Origin: Dyadobacter sp.
GTDB taxonomy: Bacteria > Bacteroidota > Bacteroidia > Cytophagales > Spirosomataceae
Length of the DNA: 64,000 bases
Reading direction: 5' to 3'
Assembly: GCF_017744695.1 (NCBI RefSeq)
Contig: NZ_JAGIAS010000013.1
Location: 1-64,000 of the forward strand
The position numbers and the translations under genes were made by a program. Positions 61,745 through 64,000 of this stretch are shown here, one piece after another (positions within the stretch are counted from its first letter, which is position 1; every line of letters starts with the position of its first letter). The notes under the pieces were generated by a model. It saw only the letters and a list, made by a program, of their open reading frames with translations. It was not told where the DNA came from and did not search any database.

Positions 61745-63046
61745 TCAGCTTACAAATTGTTGGGTATCCACCACCGCTTTGAGGTCATGCAACAGGCTGA
61801 ACAGCCCGAAGAATGTGCGGTTGATATAAATAAAATGTTTGGAGCCCCGGTTCATATTCATTTTCCGCAGCTCCTTGTCATTGGCATATTTCTCCCCCAG
61901 TGCAGCAAGTTTCAGGAAAAACGCTTCATCTGAAAAATCGAATGTCTCGGCCTGAAACGGCTGTGTGAGCAATGCGAGTATTTCTCTGAAAAGATTGGAA
62001 AAATAGATGGTTTCCGCCTCGGTGTCCTTTGCTGTCAGGATTTCCAACTCGACCAGCTTGGCGTGGAAAATCGCCGGACTATTGAGGTTCTCAGGCTCGG
62101 CGAGCTCGAAATACGGAATGTAGAAATCCACGGGAATTTCCTTGATACACCCAAAATCAATAGCGATCAGGTTGTCGTTTTCATCAATCAGGAAATTACC
62201 CGGATGCGGGTCCGCATGGACTTTGCGGAGCTGATGCACCTGGAACATATAAAAATCCCACAATGCCTGCCCGATCTTGTTAGCCGTGTCCTGGTCGGGA
62301 TTTGTCTTGCAAAACTCCGACCAATGCTGGCCGTCCATCCAATCCATCGTGATCACGCGCTCGCTCGAAAATTCGGGATAATACTTCGGGAAGCGCAGAT
62401 TAGGGATATGCTCGCAAGCCTCGGCAATTTCAGTACTATTGGCTATTTCAAGAATGTAATTGGTTTCCTCGGTCAGCTTCGTTTCGACCTCCTTGAAATA
62501 CTTATCCGAATCCTTCGCCTGAATATTGAACATCTTCATCGCAATTGGCCTCACCAGCGCCAGATCCGACGAAATACTTTCCGCCACACCGGGATACTGG
62601 ATTTTCACCGCCAGCTCCCTCCCTTCATGCACGGCCTTATGCACCTGACCAATGCTCGCTGCATTGATTGCATTGGGGTTGAATGTATCAAACAATTCCA
62701 ACGGTGACTTTCCAAAATATTTACGGAATGTCCTCACTACCAATGGCGCCGAAAGCGGCGGTACCGAAAATTGCGAGAGCGAGAACTTCTCGACATAAGC
62801 TTGTGGCAGGAAGTTTTTCTCCATGCTCAACATCTGAGCGAGCTTCAATGCACTACCTTTCAAACTTTTAAGGCTATCATAAATATCCTCCGCATTGTTG
62901 TTGTTGAGGTTGTCCCGTGCCGTTTCCGGGCTGGTGATCTTTTCGCCGTAATACTTCAGATAATTCCCCCCAATCTTGACCCCTGTTGAAATGAGCCGGG
63001 TGGCACGTCGTATTTTGGAAGTAGGTATGCTATCAATTGTCTCCAT
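61745..63046 (-). CDS. ABC1/AarF family protein kinase-like protein
   Basis: The protein has 433 residues. The ABC1 (UbiB/AarF) kinase-like family is marked by LKLAQMLSME (equivalent to the KxGQ motif), LAVKIQYPGV, VHADPHPGNFLI and AIDFGCIKEIP (DFG). UbiB-like proteins support ubiquinone or menaquinone synthesis and lipid transport through an atypical kinase. It lies three bases after the TetR-like gene, forming one operon. Confidence 0.9.
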   Translation of the reverse strand: METIDSIPTSKIRRATRLISTGVKIGGNYLKYYGEKITSPETARDNLNNNNAEDIYDSLKSLKGSALKLAQMLSMEKNFLPQAYVEKFSLSQFSVPPLSAPLVVRTFRKYFGKSPLELFDTFNPNAINAASIGQVHKAVHEGRELAVKIQYPGVAESISSDLALVRPIAMKMFNIQAKDSDKYFKEVETKLTEETNYILEIANSTEIAEACEHIPNLRFPKYYPEFSSERVITMDWMDGQHWSEFCKTNPDQDTANKIGQALWDFYMFQVHQLRKVHADPHPGNFLIDENDNLIAIDFGCIKEIPVDFYIPYFELAEPENLNSPAIFHAKLVELEILTAKDTEAETIYFSNLFREILALLTQPFQAETFDFSDEAFFLKLAALGEKYANDKELRKMNMNRGSKHFIYINRTFFGLFSLLHDLKAVVDTQQFVS

Positions 63047-63048
63047 TC

Positions 63049-63723
63049 CTACTTCAATTTTTCTTTAATCAGAAACTTCCCGAAGTCGATCACGCTCTCA
63101 AGTGGAGTCGTATCGATCAGGTCGAATGTAGCCCGGATCGACTTTTCGATGAACAGGTCTGTTTTCTCAAAACCTACGGATTCATCGTCAATCCAGAATT
63201 TCAATGTGAGCAGCAGTTGGATCCACGCGCCTTCTTCCAGCGCATCCTGCTGTGCCTTGCGAATGCGGTCACTTTTCGCTTTCAGGTAACCGTCGCTGAT
63301 TTCGTGGATGTATTCCTTAAAACTGCCACGAAACTCTTTCAGCTTCAGGATACCGTTCAGCTTGTTCTTTTCTTCTTTCAATGCAAAAACTACATAGCTG
63401 CGGTTGGCAGTCAGAATTTCAACAAGCGTAAAGTAGTAAGCCAACAATTTATCCCGGAAACCGACCCCGTCAATCTCCCCGCTCTGGTTGATCAGGTTTA
63501 CGGCCAGGTCATGAAAACTTACAAACACCCGCCTTTCAAGCGAATCGATCGAAGTGAAGAACTTGTAAAAATCCTTTTCCGCAAAACCGTGCTCTTTGGA
63601 AAACAGGTAAACCGATTCCGGCTTCTTGTGATTTTCCAGGCAGTAATGCATGTATAACTCCGTAATCTTGTCGGCGGTGAGGTCCACGCTTACCGGTGGT
63701 AGTGCCTTCGTTTTGGTAGCCAT
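63049..63723 (-). CDS. TetR family transcriptional regulator, TetR_C_23-like
   Basis: The protein has 224 residues. The N-terminal helix-turn-helix (about 15-65, KITELYMHYCLENHKKPESVYLF and FYKFFTSIDSLERRVF) and a C-terminal ligand domain typical of Bacteroidota TetR-like proteins are recognisable. It is first in an operon with the ABC1 kinase gene and presumably regulates it. Confidence 0.82.
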   Translation of the reverse strand: MATKTKALPPVSVDLTADKITELYMHYCLENHKKPESVYLFSKEHGFAEKDFYKFFTSIDSLERRVFVSFHDLAVNLINQSGEIDGVGFRDKLLAYYFTLVEILTANRSYVVFALKEEKNKLNGILKLKEFRGSFKEYIHEISDGYLKAKSDRIRKAQQDALEEGAWIQLLLTLKFWIDDESVGFEKTDLFIEKSIRATFDLIDTTPLESVIDFGKFLIKEKLK

Positions 63724-63829
63724 CAGAAGTATTTGTTTACTTATGGAAGATGAGTCACGTTAAAGTAAACGCTCGAAATAGCTATTTAATTCCGTCGGGA
63801 TGGAATGAAGCTCCGGCTTCATCTACATA

Positions 63830-63904
63830 ATTCGCAGGCCTCTGGCCGGTCGGAAAAGCGATTTGCGCGAAGTCGCTCACCTGGCCGGCCAGAGGCCTGC
63901 GAAT
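63830..63904. repeat. 20-base perfect inverted repeat
   Basis: ATTCGCAGGCCTCTGGCCGG (63830-63849) and its exact complement (63885-63904) enclose a 35-base loop with an inner stem GCGA/TCGC. Small GAAGC/GCTTC hairpins flank it on both sides (about 63807-63820 and 63914-63925). It may be a REP-type element or a terminator for converging transcripts. Confidence 0.75.
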
Positions 63905-63934
63905 AGTAGGCACGAAGCAGAAGCTTCGCGCCAT

Positions 63935-64000
63935 TCATGCTTTAAAAACATTCAAACTTAAAAACGCATTGCGGAATTTTCCTTTCGGGTCCATTTGCGC
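63935..64000 (-). CDS. Partial gene, C-terminal 21 codons, FAD-linked oxidase-like
   Basis: The minus strand reads AQMDPKGKFRNAFLSLNVFKA before the stop at 63935-63937; the gene continues beyond the window. The DPKGKFRNAFL ending is typical of FAD-binding aldonolactone oxidases such as D-arabinono-1,4-lactone oxidase or L-gulonolactone oxidase. Only this end can be seen, so the family is a guess. Confidence 0.4.
   Translation of the reverse strand, partial: AQMDPKGKFRNAFLSLNVFKA

Noticed and set aside
1..64000. tRNA, rRNA, prophage or insertion-sequence genes
   Set aside because: No cloverleaf-like segment, integrase, transposase or structural phage gene was seen when reading both strands by eye; a covariance-model search would be decisive for RNA genes.

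Overview
The window reads as a chromosomal segment of a Bacteroidota member of the Cytophagales, most like Dyadobacter or its relatives (Spirosomaceae). The indications are two SusC/SusD pairs, an OMP_b-brl_3 type TonB-dependent receptor, a type IX secretion C-terminal sorting domain, LytS/LytTR signalling, eukaryote-like class Ia ribonucleotide reductase, zinc-free ribosomal protein L31, moderate base composition (near 50% GC by eye), and many promoters of the Bacteroidota type (TTG/TTTG about 19-21 bases before TAnnTTTG) just upstream of genes. No rRNA, tRNA, CRISPR array, phage or complete insertion sequence was recognised. The genus is an inference.

Layout. 1-11.8 kb is mostly housekeeping: nrdA (minus), a Tat-exported TIM-barrel isomerase, rpmE (L31), a GlmU-like sugar nucleotidyltransferase, holB, a RimK-associated protease with rimK, a DUF2652 cyclase-fold protein, a HigB/HigA toxin-antitoxin pair, hemC and a small lipoprotein. 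11.9-19.8 kb holds a large TonB-type outer-membrane protein facing away from a LytS/LytTR two-component pair, then uvrA. 20.1-25.2 kb is an orphan SusC/SusD pair. 25.3-29.3 kb has several very small genes: a 54-residue HigA-like N-domain with no HTH, and a 52-residue gene paired with a DUF6934-like protein. They lie among yigZ, an MFS exporter and corA, followed by a decayed stretch. 29.3-32.2 kb has two glycosyltransferases and an FkbM methyltransferase. 32.4-45 kb is housekeeping again: nrdB, recX, a metallophosphoesterase, an FAD oxidoreductase, tyrS, a GH43-like secreted enzyme, Uma2, queA, a toxin-antitoxin pair whose PIN toxin is frameshifted, a cobalamin adenosyltransferase and ilvE.

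45-54.9 kb is a polysaccharide-utilisation locus for beta-mannosides: AraC regulator, sodium/sugar symporter, GH130 mannosylglucose phosphorylase, SusC, SusD, then a cupin mannose-6-phosphate isomerase-like protein. The predicted flow is outer-membrane capture by SusCD, inner-membrane uptake by the symporter, phosphorolysis by GH130, and entry of mannose phosphate into glycolysis. No endo-mannanase or mannobiose 2-epimerase is in the window. 55-64 kb has a DUF72 protein, a secreted class II phosphodiesterase-like protein, two adjacent surface proteins (the second with a T9SS sorting domain), a GNAT acetyltransferase, an AI-2E family permease, an ABC1 kinase with a TetR-like regulator, a strong inverted repeat, and the last 21 codons of a further minus-strand gene.

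The most interesting unexplained items are the two-gene small-protein/DUF6934-like module, the stand-alone HigA N-domain, the broken PIN toxin next to nested palindromes, the DUF2652 protein that keeps both cyclase metal aspartates, the 8-base GAATGA tandem repeats mirrored around one terminator, and the unusual glycine-rich and Asp-Ser-Thr-rich ends of the TonB-type receptor.
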